Assembly: GCA_965208815.1 (NCBI GenBank)
Contig: OZ242357.1
Span: forward strand, 3,100,001 to 3,164,000
Source of the DNA: Bin55 sp009840545
Lineage (GTDB): Bacteria; Pseudomonadota; Gammaproteobacteria; Pseudomonadales; Azotimanducaceae
Reading direction: 5' to 3'
Length of the DNA: 64,000 nt
Part shown: positions 1 through 9,822 of the stretch, piece after piece
Position numbering within the stretch: position 1 is the first letter of the stretch
Layout of the letters: the number at the start of each line of letters is the position of its first letter
Position numbers and translations under genes: made by a program
The notes under the pieces: model-generated
The model's input: only the letters and a program-made list of their open reading frames with translations
The model's database searches: none
What the model was told of the DNA's origin: nothing

Positions 1-2498
1 ATCGAGAAATTAAACGCATTCGTGAAGGGCTGCTCGAAACTAAATCCCCAAGTTTCCGAAGTGGAGGTCTCTGGGTTCAAGTCGAGAGAACCACCTTGGG
101 CAACTTCTACGTTGTACACAGAAAAGCCGGTCATAACGTGAGGGTCCGCACCATTATTGCGACAGTTTTCCAGGATGTGTTCGTCTCTAGTGTCGTTGTC
201 TTCAATGTATTCGCCGGTAATGGGGTCGATTGCCTGGTTGGGAATCACGCATGGATCAAACACATTCAAGAATCCGGTCTGAGCCTTTAGGAATAGATTC
301 CGAAGATTAGGACCACGGAACGACGTTCCCTTAGTTGCCCGAATAAGTAGCGATGAGACCGGACGATATGCCAACTTGCCGGACCAAGTCCAAGCTCTAC
401 CGGCAAATTCATCGTCGGAGTGTCGCGCAGAAAGGTTGATCGTTAGTTCGTCGACAAAGTTCAAATTGCCGATAAGTGGCATCTCAATTTCTCCGAACCA
501 CTCACTGATGTCTTTCTCGCCTTCAGCGCCCTGGTCGGCGGAGAATCCAAAAAACTTGCCTTCCGAAGCAACATCGTTAGGAATAGATTCGATGCTGTCA
601 TAGCGCTTCTCGTAGCCAACTCCAGCGGACACAGCACCGCCATGCAAGTCAAAAACATTCCCCGTAATGAAAATCGAATACACGGTTTGCTCAATTTGAG
701 TATCGAATTCTCGAGTTCCGAACAAGTAATCTCGCTCTTGCTGGGTTGCGAAATGACCCTGTTGGTCGGGAGAGAGAACGCTGGGAGCAAACAGATTTAC
801 AGGTACACATCCCGCGAAATCGTTGGGATCGCTTACGATTCCGAAGTCATCCACGCATGGAGTGCCGGAGAAGGAATAATTTCCAAGACCGAGTTGCAGC
901 CTGTCGTCCAATACTCCTTCTCGATGTGAGACACCCGAGGAGTCTGAGTGAGCTATATAAGCTTCGCCCGTCCAGCCGCTAACTGATCCAGTGTTCAGGA
1001 ACGGAATGTCGAAGCGTACTCCTCCCACGTATCTCCATTGCGCGACATCGACATGCGAGATGTTTCGGTCGCCCTCAATGACAACCACCGGTTGAACAGG
1101 CCAAGGTCCGAGCGGAGGCACTGTCTGATCACATGTACCACCTGGTCCTGGATCGCAACCAAAGGTTTCGAATACTGCTTGCCGGACTGAATCCAACGCA
1201 AGAAATTCGTTAAATGCGACTCCACAGTCTACTCCTATCGAGCTGTTTGGGTTACAAATGTTGTAGGGACTGTTGGCATTGACCACTGGAAACAACTGAT
1301 AGCCGCCGCCATTTTGAACCGTGGAGCGATCGGCATAAATGAACTCAAAGAAAGGAGTGATGTTTGATTCGCCTTCAAACGTGTACTCACCGTAGGACAT
1401 GAAATTTACACGACGAAATTGGGGATAGAGAGTACGGAATTGTTCGTTTACGTCTCGGATGTAGGGTCGCCATGAAACGTCATTGGATCCGTCACTATCT
1501 TCATCGGACCAGAACCATTGTCCTCCTAAGCGCAATCGGGACATGGAAAAGTTATTCCATCCTCCAACCGATTCTCCTGGAGTTGAGAAAAGAAGTCCCG
1601 CATAGGGAACTCGAGTCACCCATCCACCATGCAGTCCAGGATATCCACAATCGTCCCACTCCATGCCGTACCAGTATTCAAACCACCTGTTCTTGGATCT
1701 AACTTCACCATCGGTTGTAATTTCGGCGTCGCTTGAACATCCTGATGTATAGGGGGATTGCGCAGCTGTTACTTCATCGCTGTAGTTGTAGCTTGCTCCC
1801 ATTCCAATGAAGCCACGGTCATAGTTCTTACCCCATGTCAACGCAATGTTTCTTCCTGAGGTGCCCGCATACTGATCGCGGTCTGCGAACAAGTCAATCT
1901 CGAGCCCGTCGAAATCGTTCCTGAGGATGATGTTCGCAACACCCGCAATTGCATCGGATCCATAAATGGAGGAAGCACCATCCAGCAGAATCTCATACCG
2001 TTGAACGAGGATACCGGGTACCAGATTAAGGTCAGGACTACTTGGAGCTCCTTCGACTCCAGCTGGGGCTACTCGTCGTCCATTGATTAGAACCAAGGAG
2101 CGATCAGCTTCCAGACCGCGAAGTGCAATCGTCGACGCGGACGGTCCATTGTCCAAGACATAACCCGTAAAGGTGAGATCGATTTGAACCCCGCTGGCTT
2201 GCGTTGACTTTTGGAGGATCTCCGCCGTGTCCACGAGACCGGCTTCTCTCTCAACTTCTGCCTCAATAATCTGTAGTGGAGAAATGTTGTCGTACGTCGA
2301 ACGCTTCAACCTAGATCCCGTAACCGTTAAGGTTTCCATGTCTTCTTCAGCTGCGTCCGTCGATTCGGACTCTTCCGCCGTCGTTTCATCTTCGTCTTCT
2401 TCATCGGTTTCCTGCGCCCACGATGCAAGCGACCATGAAAGCACGAGCAACGTGAGCAACCACAGTAAGGTGGTTTTTCTTTGGAATCTTCTAGACAT
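1..2498 (-). CDS. TonB-dependent outer-membrane receptor, C-terminus cut by window edge
   Basis: The frame stays open from an ATG at 2498 to base 1, about 832 codons with no stop, so the end lies outside the window. It starts with a signal peptide (hydrophobic LLWLLTLLVLSWSLA, then AQ), followed by an acidic Asp/Glu stretch. Next comes a TonB plug domain (VTGSRLKRSTYDNISPLQ; ALRGLEADRSLVLINGRRV; LDGASSIYGSDAIAGVANII). The remainder is a long beta-barrel with Cys pairs in predicted loops. Family role: energised uptake of a siderophore, cobalamin or carbohydrate across the outer membrane with TonB/ExbBD. The substrate cannot be told. AGAGG lies about 10 bases before the ATG. Confidence 0.9.
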   Translation of the reverse strand, partial: MSRRFQRKTTLLWLLTLLVLSWSLASWAQETDEEDEDETTAEESESTDAAEEDMETLTVTGSRLKRSTYDNISPLQIIEAEVEREAGLVDTAEILQKSTQASGVQIDLTFTGYVLDNGPSASTIALRGLEADRSLVLINGRRVAPAGVEGAPSSPDLNLVPGILVQRYEILLDGASSIYGSDAIAGVANIILRNDFDGLEIDLFADRDQYAGTSGRNIALTWGKNYDRGFIGMGASYNYSDEVTAAQSPYTSGCSSDAEITTDGEVRSKNRWFEYWYGMEWDDCGYPGLHGGWVTRVPYAGLLFSTPGESVGGWNNFSMSRLRLGGQWFWSDEDSDGSNDVSWRPYIRDVNEQFRTLYPQFRRVNFMSYGEYTFEGESNITPFFEFIYADRSTVQNGGGYQLFPVVNANSPYNICNPNSSIGVDCGVAFNEFLALDSVRQAVFETFGCDPGPGGTCDQTVPPLGPWPVQPVVVIEGDRNISHVDVAQWRYVGGVRFDIPFLNTGSVSGWTGEAYIAHSDSSGVSHREGVLDDRLQLGLGNYSFSGTPCVDDFGIVSDPNDFAGCVPVNLFAPSVLSPDQQGHFATQQERDYLFGTREFDTQIEQTVYSIFITGNVFDLHGGAVSAGVGYEKRYDSIESIPNDVASEGKFFGFSADQGAEGEKDISEWFGEIEMPLIGNLNFVDELTINLSARHSDDEFAGRAWTWSGKLAYRPVSSLLIRATKGTSFRGPNLRNLFLKAQTGFLNVFDPCVIPNQAIDPITGEYIEDNDTRDEHILENCRNNGADPHVMTGFSVYNVEVAQGGSLDLNPETSTSETWGFSFEQPFTNAFNFS

Positions 2499-3133
2499 AT
2501 TGCATTGCCTCTTTTTCTATGTAATTTCGAACACAATGAGCAGGGCAAAGCGGGACACTCTCAACCGCAGCATCAACTCTCCTGCACTCATGAGTTCTTA
2601 TGCGTACTTTAGCAGATTTAACGAGATAAAGGAAGCGACTCCAATGCGGTCAAAGACGCACGAAATGATCTAGAAAAGGGTTATACGGTTCGCAATTCGA
2701 GAGTCGTTAATCTCGTAGGTTCAGCATCTTTCTTAGACCATGCCACAGTGGCGGGGTGTAACCGTTCAAGTGGATGAACTTTGCGGGAATGTCTACCAGC
2801 TCGAAGGCGATGAAATTTTGCCTGGGAATCCCTTCCACGATCGATCAGAAATCTTGGGGACACGAGAAAGATTCTGATTGGTTTGCACAGTATGGATGGA
2901 GAGCGCAAGGTAGCCTGAGAAGTCTGGGTGCTGTGGTGTTTCTTGAGCACCACCAATTCAAGAAATAGCCCTGGAATTGACACGTACTTCAGAGAAGTGC
3001 CAGAGTCCGACTGATCTCGTTCGTCAATTTCAGTGAAATTCTGGCTCGGACGCGTTTTGTCAGTTCTTAGTTTAAGAAAGCCCGATGCGGTTGACGCGTC
3101 CCTTGAATTCATGGTTGCATGGATTGGCCGCGC
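2499..3133. other. Intergenic region with possible receptor-gene debris
   Basis: No intact gene is supported here. A 143-codon minus-strand ORF (2681-3112) has no recognisable domain and a composition unlike its neighbours. It lies directly downstream of the decayed receptor start at 3134-3595, so it may be rotted barrel sequence from that copy; this is inference only. Confidence 0.4.
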
Positions 3134-3595
3134 TTAATTTAGCTCCTGAAACACGTCCTTCATGTCCGAACTACCCAAATCTCGCTCGCGTTTTGCGTCA
3201 ATTACTTGGACTGGCGCCGTATTGTTGATTGACGAATTCTCCGTCTTATGTGGAGATACTGACCCTGCAAACACATTGACTGCACTGAGTGTGCGGGTAT
3301 TGGGTTGCCTTTTGAAAGGTTCTAGCCGCATCGGCAAGTCCTGCTTCTCGATCCACCTTTTCGCTCACGACTGTTAGTGGTGAGCTGATGTAGGAAGCAG
3401 TATGCTTCAACCGTGCTCCCCGAATGGGTTGGCGTTCCACGTCCGTATCGAGATCGTTCATCGATTTGGATTTGCAGAGGAAGCTTCTTCCATGCCTTCA
3501 TGTGCATCTTGCGCCGCCGATGCACGTGACCAAGAAAACACTGCCATCACGATCAACAACGCAAGAGTGAATTACTGCCCGAATTGAGTGGTCAT
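3134..3595 (-). pseudogene. Decayed 5' end(s) of TonB-dependent receptor gene(s)
   Basis: An ATG at 3595 follows AAAGGCAATGCAGT, nearly the same leader as the intact receptor at 2498 (AGAGGCAATGCAAT). It is followed by a stop-interrupted signal peptide (LLIVMAVFSWSRASAAQ). In other frames come RGARLKHTASYISSPLTVV and EKVDREAGLADAARTFQKAT, which align with GSRLKRSTYDNISPLQII and EVEREAGLVDTAEILQKST of the intact plug. A further frame gives a second plug-like start, NTAPVQVIDAKRERDLGSSD then MKDVFQELN. Stops and frameshifts rule out a functional protein. It is probably one decayed duplicate with rearrangement, or two tandem receptor starts. Confidence 0.7.
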
Positions 3596-3929
3596 ACTGC
3601 ATTGCCTTTCACATATGGAAGCTCGAAAATCGCGCACGGAAAGTGTGGACGACACACAATCCGAGTAAATTACCTTGTGCGGACAAATCTCCTGATTACA
3701 CTAACAGATTACTGAACGGATTAGCAAACTTTCTGGCTGCATAAAAAGATGCGACCCAAGAGTCGATGCTAGCCTCGTTGATTGCTACAAGTCGGCTTGA
3801 ACTGCACGTAGTTGGGGCAATCCAACGCAATTCGTTGGAGCGTGCCAGCCACCACCGACATTTGGGCTTAGAGGTTTGATTATTAAAGAAAAAAGCTGGT
3901 ACTGGGGACCATCCAATGCAAGACTTGTC
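3596..3929. other. Intergenic, nothing recognised
   Basis: About 330 bases with no supported ORF, RNA gene or strong hairpin. It separates the receptor debris from the small membrane protein gene and probably holds the promoter of the decayed receptor copy. Confidence 0.5.
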
Positions 3930-4145
3930 TTATATATTTCGATTCGATTTTTGGTTCGATTTTTGGGACAGCACGGTCTTCAGTGCACTCATTCCATAGC
4001 CAATTAGAATCGACGTACCCACAATGAACAAAGCAAACCAAAATTTTCCCAAGGTAGAATCGAAGTCCTCCAGAATGAGCAGTGCTAGGGCAAAGATCAG
4101 CCCGAAATTTAAGTAGAACTCAAACTTCGATTTCATACCTTCCAT
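3930..4145 (-). CDS. Small two-helix membrane protein, unknown function
   Basis: 71 residues from ATG at 4145; a GTG at 4148 is also possible. AAGGAG lies 9 bases upstream of the ATG. Two hydrophobic segments are visible (FYLNFGLIFALALLIL and FWFALFIVGTSILIGYGM). The C-terminus is basic and Ser/Asn/Gln-rich. No family recognised. It is co-directional with the envelope gene ending at 4284, but the 138-base gap makes an operon uncertain. Confidence 0.55.
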   Translation of the reverse strand: MEGMKSKFEFYLNFGLIFALALLILEDFDSTLGKFWFALFIVGTSILIGYGMSALKTVLSQKSNQKSNRNI

Positions 4146-4283
4146 CACAACTATCTCCTTGTGCTTTCAATGTAGTGTGTACGCTTGCGTCTGGCTTGGT
4201 TTCTCGGTGAACTAGACGATTCAACGTTGGCAAGCTCCGTAGAGCTTGAAGATCTGACCGATGCCAGAAAGAATGCTCGGAGC

Positions 4284-5099
4284 TCAATCCAATCCCATGA
4301 GTTCGCACTTGCGTTTCATAATGCCCTTGAGATCTTTGCGGTGGCAGGGGATCAGTAGAGCATCGCGTTCGGCTCCTCGATTGCCATCGATTCGGTACTT
4401 CTCTGTCAACCAAGTCTGGACATGAATGACCTCAACTTTGTCATTCTTTCGAAATCGCAATTCTTCGTTAGCGATGTACTCAAAGAGTTTTCCATCGTCC
4501 AGCAAAATGAGATGCACGTTACGGTCGACACGTCCCACGCGCTCAATTGTTGCTTCCCATCTGGTTGTTTTGTCTTTTTTTTCGTCTCCTTCAGGCTCTT
4601 CTGTTTCCTGTTCGTCGGAATCATCGGATTGGTCTGAATTTGATTTCCCCCCAGGCAACACCGCTCGTACTGGCGCAGTCAATGCCCCAGCCAATCTACC
4701 AAAGAGACCTCGTCTCTTGCGCGGTTCCGTTTCCTCGTCGCTCGACGAGGTGTCAATTTCATCGGTAGTTTCAAGCTCTAATTTCGTTTCGTTTACAGTT
4801 TCGTCATGTGAATCTGCGTCGAAGTCCTCTCGTAGCCATTCAAGAACGTCGTCGAGGTCTTCAAGCAAGTTTCCTTCCTCATCGACCATGTCGTCGCTGA
4901 GGGCGAGTTCATAGCATCTTTGCCGCGTAGATTCATCGTCGATGGCACCGCACTGTTCGAGTAACTTGCATAGGGCTCGCTTGCTTTCTGGCAGTGCATC
5001 GCAATCGATATCACTTTTTTCTTCGTCTGACATTAGAGGAACGCTGATCAGAACGAATAATCCAGCAATCAGAAAACGGAAGTAGTCAAACCGCAGCAA
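4284..5099 (-). CDS. Exported acidic protein with C-terminal SH3/OB-like domain, unknown function
   Basis: 271 residues from TTG at 5099, chosen because GGAG lies 8 bases upstream and the start gives a hydrophobic leader (FRFLIAGLFVLISVPL). An ATG at 5032 would lose that leader, and the open frame upstream to 5321 overlaps the next gene. The mature part has four Cys near the N-terminus, a long Asp/Glu-rich linker, a basic RKRRGLFGRLAG patch, and a C-terminal barrel-like segment (TRWEATIERVGRVDRNVHL to KNDKVEVIHV). That segment resembles small beta-barrel domains of uncharacterised gammaproteobacterial proteins. Probably periplasmic or inner-membrane anchored; function unknown. Confidence 0.65.
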   Translation of the reverse strand: MLRFDYFRFLIAGLFVLISVPLMSDEEKSDIDCDALPESKRALCKLLEQCGAIDDESTRQRCYELALSDDMVDEEGNLLEDLDDVLEWLREDFDADSHDETVNETKLELETTDEIDTSSSDEETEPRKRRGLFGRLAGALTAPVRAVLPGGKSNSDQSDDSDEQETEEPEGDEKKDKTTRWEATIERVGRVDRNVHLILLDDGKLFEYIANEELRFRKNDKVEVIHVQTWLTEKYRIDGNRGAERDALLIPCHRKDLKGIMKRKCELMGLD

Positions 5100-5223
5100 A
5101 AAGCTAACTCCGTAGACAGCATCGAAATCACAATTAACCCAAGTATACGGGCGAATTACATCTAAGGCGAGCTTGAGAGACTGTTGGACTCGGTCACAGT
5201 GGATCTTGCATCGAGTACAACGA

Positions 5224-6453
5224 CTAACGGGATAACGCGTAGTTGTAGACGAACGGCACGTTTCGTGTACGTACAGGTTTGCCGTCCTTGAATGAAGGTC
5301 GGTACTTTGCGCGTTCCGCAATTACGCGAACTCGGTACTCCATGCGTCGATCAGGCGAAGTAGAAATTGTCTTTCGGCCCACAACCTTTCCCCGGTCGTT
5401 TATGTGAAGTGCGAGCTTCACGGTTCCGATCCTACCCTGAATCTCAAGGCTCCGTTGAGGGCTGATCCAGGAACGAGTGACGGACATATGAATGATGTTG
5501 GGCTTGTCAAAAGCTTGAACCAGCAATTCGGGGGTTGACTCAAGCAATTCCCAAGCTTCCTCGTAGTACTGAATTCCCTTGTGTGGTCTGTTGAACATGA
5601 CATGCCAATCTGCCAACTCTAGGAGTGCCGATGCTTGTTCTACGTCTGTCGAAACGGGATTGGAGAGCACAATGTGAGCTATGTCTTGCAATTCGGTCGT
5701 ACCGCGTTCATACACGCTTGGCCTTCTTCTGAATTCTCTTGGATCCCATCCTGGAACTTGGACCCGAAACCTGGGAGCTATACGCGTTCCGGGAGTAGGG
5801 AACCTAGTTTCGCGAAGCGCTTGTACATAGCCGCGTCTAACAGCGAGAGTGAACGGATGCGCAGGTGGGTAGTGTTCTCCTACATACTCGCGTAGGGGTC
5901 CGTAAAGGACAAGTGCCCCGGAAAACTTTCGTGTAGATTCGTACCAATCCAAGAGTTGGATAAGACCTCGGATGCGTCTTGGGTCCAGTGCGCTTTCGTA
6001 TTGATTTAGAACTATTTTGTAAGCATGTTCATGGCGCGCATTTGCGTCTTGCCAAGCTCCTATCTGAATGAGCGAATTTGCTTCGCGGTATGCGATGCGC
6101 ATTTGTTCAGGCGCAAGCGGCCCTTCCACAATGCGGGCGACATCGGAGGCGTTGCGATAAGCTCCCAAAGCGTCGAAATGCTGACCAAGTGCGAAGTTTG
6201 CATCGCCAAGCAGGACCCATGGCTCAACCAACGCTTTGTCATATAGTCCCGAAGTGTCCTTAATGTCCTGGATCATGTTCTCAAGTACGGGAATCACAAC
6301 ATCCGCTTCGCCCGAGTCGATTCGGTTCTTTAAGACCTCGAGGTCGTTCGACTCCTTAGTGCTCTCTAGTGGCTCGGCCCCAAAGCTGCAAAGTGCAAAA
6401 CAGAGTAGAACAACACAAACAACGCGTCCCAATATTGTGTTATGTCTATTCAT
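5224..6453 (-). CDS. Periplasmic TPR protein with C-terminal TonB_C-like domain
   Basis: 409 residues from ATG at 6453; the frame is open further upstream, but this start gives a clean signal peptide (GRVVCVVLLCFALCSFGA). Residues about 40-320 are helical with TPR-like segments (PWVLLGDANFALGQHFDALG; ALLELADWHVMFNRPHKGI). The last ~70 residues look like a TonB C-terminal domain (VKLALHINDRGKVVGRKTIS; AKYRPSFKDGKPV). Such proteins are periplasmic and often stand alone rather than acting as true TonB. There is no N-terminal TonB anchor or Pro-rich spacer, so a role in receptor energisation is doubtful. The 5' end abuts the broken gene at 6476-7554. Confidence 0.75.
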   Translation of the reverse strand: MNRHNTILGRVVCVVLLCFALCSFGAEPLESTKESNDLEVLKNRIDSGEADVVIPVLENMIQDIKDTSGLYDKALVEPWVLLGDANFALGQHFDALGAYRNASDVARIVEGPLAPEQMRIAYREANSLIQIGAWQDANARHEHAYKIVLNQYESALDPRRIRGLIQLLDWYESTRKFSGALVLYGPLREYVGEHYPPAHPFTLAVRRGYVQALRETRFPTPGTRIAPRFRVQVPGWDPREFRRRPSVYERGTTELQDIAHIVLSNPVSTDVEQASALLELADWHVMFNRPHKGIQYYEEAWELLESTPELLVQAFDKPNIIHMSVTRSWISPQRSLEIQGRIGTVKLALHINDRGKVVGRKTISTSPDRRMEYRVRVIAERAKYRPSFKDGKPVRTRNVPFVYNYALSR

Positions 6454-6475
6454 CTGGGATTTCTTGGACGTCGAA

Positions 6476-7554
6476 CTACATGATCTTGGACACGCTTTTA
6501 AGAGTCTCTCGACGTAGGTACGGTAGCCAGGGTCGTGTCTCATCAATTGAAGTGAGAAAGTCTTTGTCCTTCACTCCTCGCCTATAGTATTCGGTAACCG
6601 CCCAGTCAACACCGAGCCTTGCTGCGATAGACAACAAGCGAGAGGACTCGTCGTTCAGGATCTCACGTTGAAACCTAATTTCGAGCTCGGCTCCCATTGC
6701 AACAGATCTTCGCCAAATTGTTCCACATACTCGGCCATAGCGGATTGTCGGACGGACGGCCAGCCATTCAATGGCTGAGACAGACTTGAATCGAATTTGG
6801 AACACTGTGCTTTTATCCACGCTGATCGCAATGCCCTGTTCTCTAGCCTTTGTCTTCGTTGCTTGTACGTATCAAGATCCAAGTCCCGAATGTGCTCGAT
6901 CTGTGTCAGTTGTTACTCGTAGTAGCTCATCCTATCTTCTGTCAATCCTTCGAATCCAACTGCCATCGGACCAAACCAATCATCTCGATAGTTCGTCGTG
7001 GAAGGCATGCAGTACTTTGTGAACAGAACATTACCTGAAATGGCTTCTGCATTGCAGTGGACATGCAGCTCTGGGTGTATTGGGCCTTCTTCCAATCGGC
7101 ATTCCTCTCTGCTCAATGCCTCCAACACGGAACTACGATTAATACTAGGATCTTCAAACACTCTGTCAAAAGATGGAGGTGCACCAAGATGGAGCAACCA
7201 ATCAATCCTGTTCTCCCAGTGCGGTAGCACCGAGTCAATGAAGAATTCATCGAGAGCGTCGATACATTCACTTGGCAATTCGGCATGTACATCAGGACAA
7301 GCAGTATTCAACAATTCCAAATTCGGTATTGGCGGTTCATTCAACTCAGTACTGGAATTGGCACTGGCTATGTAGCTCCGAGAGTGGCTCGATTGAGAAG
7401 CGAGGACTTGCTTGCTCGGTTCAAGTGTGGTGCCACTAAAGTCCTCTCCGCCATTACCTTGCACAATTAGGAAGAGCACAACACCAGAAAGCTCGAGTGA
7501 GGCAGCGACAACTACGGCGGCCAACACGAGACGATTTCGACCTAAGATCTCCAT
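6476..7554 (-). pseudogene. Broken membrane-anchored protein, unknown family
   Basis: ATG at 7554 follows GAAGGAAGAGCT. It opens with an anchor (RLVLAAVVVAASLELSGVVLFLIV) and a Cys-containing extracytoplasmic part (DVHAELPSECIDALDEFF; PIHPELHVHCNAEA). The frame meets TAA at 6913-6915, yet the same frame stays protein-like beyond it (QLTQIEHIRDLDLDTYKQRR, AMAEYVEQFGEDLLQWEPSS) to TGA at 6655. Another frame then carries LNDESSRLLSIAARLGVDWA to 6476. This fits one ancestral gene with a nonsense codon and a frameshift. Alternatively the 213-residue N-terminal part (6913-7554) is still expressed. No family recognised. Confidence 0.55.
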
Positions 7555-7707
7555 AGCTCTTCCTTCACTTCCTGGGGTAATCTCTAGTCCGGACTCCGAT
7601 CTGGTCGTATCCTGCAATTGGTTCGATCAAACGTACTATGTTTCTCTAAGACTTGTTGGCCAATCCGATTCGTTAATCTTCAGAACGTCCCTAGCGAGAA
7701 TTTTGCC

Positions 7708-8243
7708 ATGAAGAAGCCGTTTCAAACAGACATCGAAACTATTCAAAAACGTGCGCGAGAAAAAATTGCGCAAGGTGCTGTCACCGATGCGTATCTCGCC
7801 GATAGAAGCTTGGTTATTGATGTGCTCAATGACATCCTTGCAACTGAGATCGTATGTGTCCTTCGGTACCGAATCATTACTTCACTGCGTCGGGAATCAA
7901 TGCTGGACCCATAGCAGCAGAGTTTCTAGAGCATGCGAACGAAGAACAGATGCATGCGGACTGGGCCGCGGAACGCATCACGCAATTGGGCGGTTCACCT
8001 AACTTTAACCCTGAAGGACTGCTTTCTAGATCGCATGCCGAGTACAGCGAGGGAGAAACACTGCAGGAGATGATTGAAGAGGATCTTGTTGCGGAGCGAG
8101 TCGCTATAGAGACGTATTCGGAAGTGATCCGATGGCTGGGAAACGACGATCCTACAACGCGTCGAATGATCGAAGACATCCTCAAGATGGAAGAACAGCA
8201 TGCAGACGAGCTAGCGAGCCTTCTGGCAACTTTGCCAGATTAA
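7708..8243 (+). pseudogene. Bacterioferritin-like diiron protein, frameshifted
   Basis: ATG at 7708 gives KKPFQTDIETIQKRAREKI and LNDILATEIVCVLRY, then runs into a stop at 7914. From about 7870 another frame continues directly with NHYFTASGINAG, AAEFLEHANEEQMHADWAA and MEEQHADELASLLATL to TAA at 8243. Joined, this is a ferritin/bacterioferritin four-helix fold with ligands of the ExxH type (EHANEEQMHAD; EEQHADELAS). The join needs one extra base near TACCG/AATCATTAC. Family role: iron storage or peroxide defence. It may be a true pseudogene or a single-base sequence error; the remaining codons look well preserved, which favours a recent lesion or an error. Confidence 0.75.
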
Positions 8244-8247
8244 TTCG

Positions 8248-9822
8248 CTAGTCGTACACGACTCGAAACCCAATCGTTTCAGTCTGGTGATTGATTGGCA
8301 CTTTTCGACTGAACGTTGTTCTTGTCGTCTCTTCGCCAGGAAGCATCCAATTGCCCCCCTGTACCCACATCGCCACAGTGCCCGCATCGATTGTGACGGA
8401 GCGAGTCCACTCGGAGACGTTTCCACCGAGATGCCGAATACCCCCTGGAGTGATGTCATTGGTCTTGGAATCGCACTTGGCGAGCCGTCCAGCTGCATCG
8501 TCACCCGTCGTCGCAATGGCAGCATCGTAGGTGTCGCCCCAAGGGAACAATCGTTTCTCAGTCCCAGCAGCTATCGCTCTCCATTCCTCGGAAGTGGGCA
8601 GTCGCCCGCCTGACCAACGCGCAAACGCATCTGCCGACCACCAACTGATCCCTGTTACAGGGAAATAGAGGTCTTCCTTTTGCTTTGACCAGTTCATCGG
8701 TTCATGGGAGTGTCCTGCAGGTTCGTTGTCATTAGCATAGAGTCCAGCATTAACGAGAGGGTCTGCAAGGAACTTCGCATAGTCGTTTCGACTTACTTCA
8801 CATCTATCCGCCCGCAGCCTTCCCAATGACTTTTCCGTTGATAGGACCAGCTTCGCAAGAGAGACGTCGCTATCTGGAGGTAAAGCCGTGACAAATTGTG
8901 TGACTCGTGCTTGAGCAGGCAGCCCGACGGTGTAGTCGCCGCCCTCCAACAGTACGGTGCTGCCTGCAGGTGTTCCCCAGGGCAGAACAGGGGCAGGAGG
9001 ATCTTCGTATACGCACCGAAAACCAAGATGATGACTCTGGATCTCCGAACTAACTGGTAGCCATGCAGCACTCAAGGCATAGAGATCGCGAGCATTGATG
9101 CGCACGGGTGGTGCTCCAAACACCGGAATTTGACCAGGTCCTGTAAGCAAAGTAGGAGCTGTAGTTCCCGCCGTCCATTCCATGACATTGTTTGCCAAGT
9201 CTTGCACGCCCAAGGGAGTACCCGTCGTTGGATGTGTACGACATGGTTGCTGAGCGTTTCGGTCGGGCTCCGTGAACGGCCATGCTGTATCGTTGAAGTC
9301 GTTTCCCCAAGGATATAGGCGTCCCTGTCTACCTCGAGCGATGGCTTCCATTTCTTCAACCATTGGGAGGCGCCCTCCCACGCTCCGACAGTACGTCGAA
9401 GCGCCACGAAAACTCACGCCGCTGGCTGGAGAATTTAGTCTTCCCGCGCTTCTGTGTCCTGTGGAAGCAGAGGCCAACCAGTCTGGTGGCTCGGCATCGG
9501 ACTGGTTACGAGACGTTGCCCACTCAACAAATCGCTCGTACTCTATCTGTGAAACTTCGCATTCATCCACCTGAAGGGGCGCGAGCAAGATCTGCCGTTC
9601 CGGTTTGTCGAGACGAATGCGGAGCTCCGTACTAAACCATTGACGATCCAGCATTTTGAGGACGGCGTCATCTACGTTCCGCGCTCGTTTGCTTGGTGCT
9701 TCCCAGGCGCGTAATTCAACTTCGATGGCGTCGATATCCGTTCGACCAACATTGAGCCATGTAATGGCAATGCCAGCGAGTAGCAGTGCAAGCAGAATGA
9801 GGATGGGTTTGCGCCAACTCAT
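8248..9822 (-). CDS. Membrane-anchored protein with two FGE/sulfatase-modifying-factor-fold domains
   Basis: 524 residues. An N-terminal anchor (PILILLALLLAGIAITWL) is followed by two tandem FGE-sulfatase (SUMF1) folds. The first, about 85-285, shows GRLPMVEEMEAIARG, RLYPWGNDFNDTAW, DLANNVMEWT and HHLGFRCVYE. The second, about 310-524, shows GRLPTSEEWRAIAAGTEKR, LFPWGDTYD, HLGGNVSEWT and TIGFRVVYD. Neither carries the Cys pair of catalytic formylglycine-generating enzymes (normally before the final GFR), so a binding or structural role is likelier than Cys oxidation. ATG overlaps the stop of the upstream gene by four bases, so it is translationally coupled as the last gene of the channel operon. 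Confidence 0.85.
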   Translation of the reverse strand: MSWRKPILILLALLLAGIAITWLNVGRTDIDAIEVELRAWEAPSKRARNVDDAVLKMLDRQWFSTELRIRLDKPERQILLAPLQVDECEVSQIEYERFVEWATSRNQSDAEPPDWLASASTGHRSAGRLNSPASGVSFRGASTYCRSVGGRLPMVEEMEAIARGRQGRLYPWGNDFNDTAWPFTEPDRNAQQPCRTHPTTGTPLGVQDLANNVMEWTAGTTAPTLLTGPGQIPVFGAPPVRINARDLYALSAAWLPVSSEIQSHHLGFRCVYEDPPAPVLPWGTPAGSTVLLEGGDYTVGLPAQARVTQFVTALPPDSDVSLAKLVLSTEKSLGRLRADRCEVSRNDYAKFLADPLVNAGLYANDNEPAGHSHEPMNWSKQKEDLYFPVTGISWWSADAFARWSGGRLPTSEEWRAIAAGTEKRLFPWGDTYDAAIATTGDDAAGRLAKCDSKTNDITPGGIRHLGGNVSEWTRSVTIDAGTVAMWVQGGNWMLPGEETTRTTFSRKVPINHQTETIGFRVVYD

